Assembly (NCBI RefSeq): GCF_000003605.2
Contig: NW_003138322.1
Location: forward strand, 325,327 to 346,078
Direction: 5' to 3'
Length of the DNA stretch: 20,752 bases
Origin: Saccoglossus kowalevskii
Taxonomy: Eukaryota; Hemichordata; Enteropneusta; Harrimaniidae
Made by a program: the position numbers and the translations under genes. Below the pieces are notes generated by a model. The model worked only from the letters and a program-made list of their open reading frames with translations, was not told the origin of the DNA and did no database searches. This document shows, in pieces, positions 19,318 to 20,752 of the stretch (the first letter of the stretch is position 1; every line of letters begins with the position of its first letter).

Positions 19318-20752
19318 CATAATGCCCAAGAGGAAGACCTGGTCACTATGTCAGACAGACACATGCCTGGCTGGTTATCCCATAGGAAGACCTGGTCACT
19401 ATGTCAGACAGACACATGCCTGGCTGGTTATGCCATGAGGAAGACCTGGTATCTATGTCAGACAGTCACATGCCTGGCTGGTTATCCCAATGAGGAAGAC
19501 CTGGTTACTATGTCAGACAGACACATGCCTGGCTAGTTATGCCATGAGGAAGACCTGCTTACTAGGTCAGACAGTCACATGCCTGGCTGGTTATCCCATA
19601 AGGAAGACCTGATTACTATGTCAGACAGACACATGCCTGGCTGGTTATGCCATGAGGAAGACCTGGTTACTATGTCAGACAGACACATGCCTGGCTGGTT
19701 ATGCCATGAGGAAGACCTGGTTACTATGTCAGACAGTCACATGACTGGCTGGTTATGCCATGAGGAAGACCTGGTCTCTATGTCAGACAGTCACATGACT
19801 GGCTGGTTATGCCATGAGGAAGACCTGGTATCTATGTCAGACAGTCACATGCCTGGCTGGTTATGCCATGAGGAAGACCTGGTTACTATGTCAGACAGAC
19901 ACATGTCTGGCTGGTTATGCCATGAGGAAGACCTGGTTACTATGTCAGACAGACACATGCCTGGCTGGTTATGCCATGAGGAAGACCTGGTTACTATGTC
20001 AGACAGTCACATGACTGGCTGGTTATGCCATGAGGAAGACCTGGTCTCTATGTCAGACAGTCACATGACTGGCTGGTTATGCCATGAGGAAGACCTGGTT
20101 ACTATGTCAGACAGACACATGCCTGGCTGGTTATGCCATGAGGAAGACCTGGTTACTATGTCAGACAGTCAAATGCCTGGCTGGTTATCCCATGAAGAAG
20201 ACCTGGTATCTATGTCAGACAGACACATGCCTGGCTGGTTATCCCATAGGAAGACCTGGTCACTATGTCAGACTGTCACATGACTGGCTGGTTATGCCAT
20301 GAAGAAGACCTGGTATCTATGTCAGACAGTCACATGCCTGGCTAGTTATCCCATGAGGAAGACCTGCTTACTAGGTCAGACAGTCACATGCCTGGCTGGT
20401 TATGCCATGAGGAAGACCTGCTTACTAGGTCAGACAGTCACATGCCTGGCTGGTTATCCCATGAAGAAGACCTGGTATCTATATCAGACAGTCAAATGCC
20501 TGGCTGGTAATGCTCAAGAGAAATACTTGGTAACTATGTCAGATAGTCACATGGCTGGCTGGTCATCCCATGAGGAAGACCTGGTCTCTATGTCAGACAG
20601 TCTCACGCCTGCCAGGTTATCCCATGAGGAAGACCTGGTTACTATGTCAGTCACATACCTGGCTGGTTATCCCATGAGGAAGACCTGGTTACTATGTCAG
20701 ACAGTCAAATGCCTGGCTGGTAATGCCCAACAGAAATACTTGGTAACTATGT
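19318..20752 (+). repeat. 54-bp minisatellite, about 26 copies, cut by right edge
   Basis: The unit is 54 bp: GAGGAAGACCTGGTTACTATG, then TCAGACAGACACATGCCTGG, then CTGGTTATGCCAT. Because 54 is divisible by three, one frame stays open for 234 codons (19579-20283), reading EEDLVTMSDRHMPGWLCH per unit; a second forward frame is also open. I do not call a gene. Units of 53 bp (CCCATAGGAAG, near 19379 and 20245) and 55 bp (CCCAATGAGG, near 19486) and a 4-bp deletion near 20649 shift the frame. GGCTAG puts an in-frame TAG in the repeat at about 19532 and 20341. Many differences between units change residues. Blocks of units recur (for example 19741-19800 and 20011-20070, five units apart), showing higher-order duplication. 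Confidence 0.95.

Noticed and set aside
19579-20283. 234-codon open frame as a repeat-protein gene
   Set aside because: It arises because the repeat unit is 54 bp. Another forward frame is also open, units with non-triplet indels and in-frame TAG occur on both sides, and differences between units are mostly residue-changing.

Overview
The window reads as non-coding DNA from an animal nuclear genome. It is AT-rich, with no bacterial-style gene packing, no rRNA or tRNA gene and no CRISPR array. It is full of tandem repeats, short non-autonomous transposons and decayed retroelements. My best guess is a marine invertebrate, possibly a mollusc or another lophotrochozoan. This rests on general familiarity with three things: hairpin-ended repeats carrying CGGACGACGAC-type runs, repeats built around an AAAATGGCCGCC hairpin, and SINE/LINE content. 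The phylum is an inference. The only coding sequence I recognise is the reverse-transcriptase part of a non-LTR retrotransposon (LINE), on the minus strand and cut by the left edge.

Layout: 1-616 LINE reverse transcriptase, minus strand. About 2170-2680 three tandem units, each headed by an ATGGC hairpin; one further copy lies at 10317-10420. 3556-4630 a dispersed repeat that has expanded into about 26 copies of a 38-bp satellite; an unexpanded copy lies at 8016-8109. 7595-8000 and 9082-9492 two minus-strand copies of a SINE, the first with a tRNA-like head carrying A and B boxes. 8706-8826 a degenerate ~35-bp repeat. 10854-11210 a 34-bp minisatellite in which nearly every unit looks like a 3' splice acceptor. 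11434-12155 and 14227-14770 two copies of a hairpin-ended element with an internal 157-bp tandem repeat (four units against three). 14845-14940 a weak ~30-bp repeat. 17057-17259 and 18033-18248 two copies of a TTAA-bounded MITE. 18571-18773 a palindromic MITE with AGAAGCCGCA sub-repeats. 19318-20752 (running off the right edge) about 26 copies of a 54-bp minisatellite that holds a spurious 234-codon open frame.

No genes act together here. The coherent theme is repeat evolution: three repeat families occur both as a single or low-copy form and as a tandem-expanded form within 20 kb. The window is probably intergenic or within large introns. A possible 69-bp exon on the minus strand (7453-7521) and a pair of CCAAT boxes (12536-12577) are the only weak hints of host gene function.
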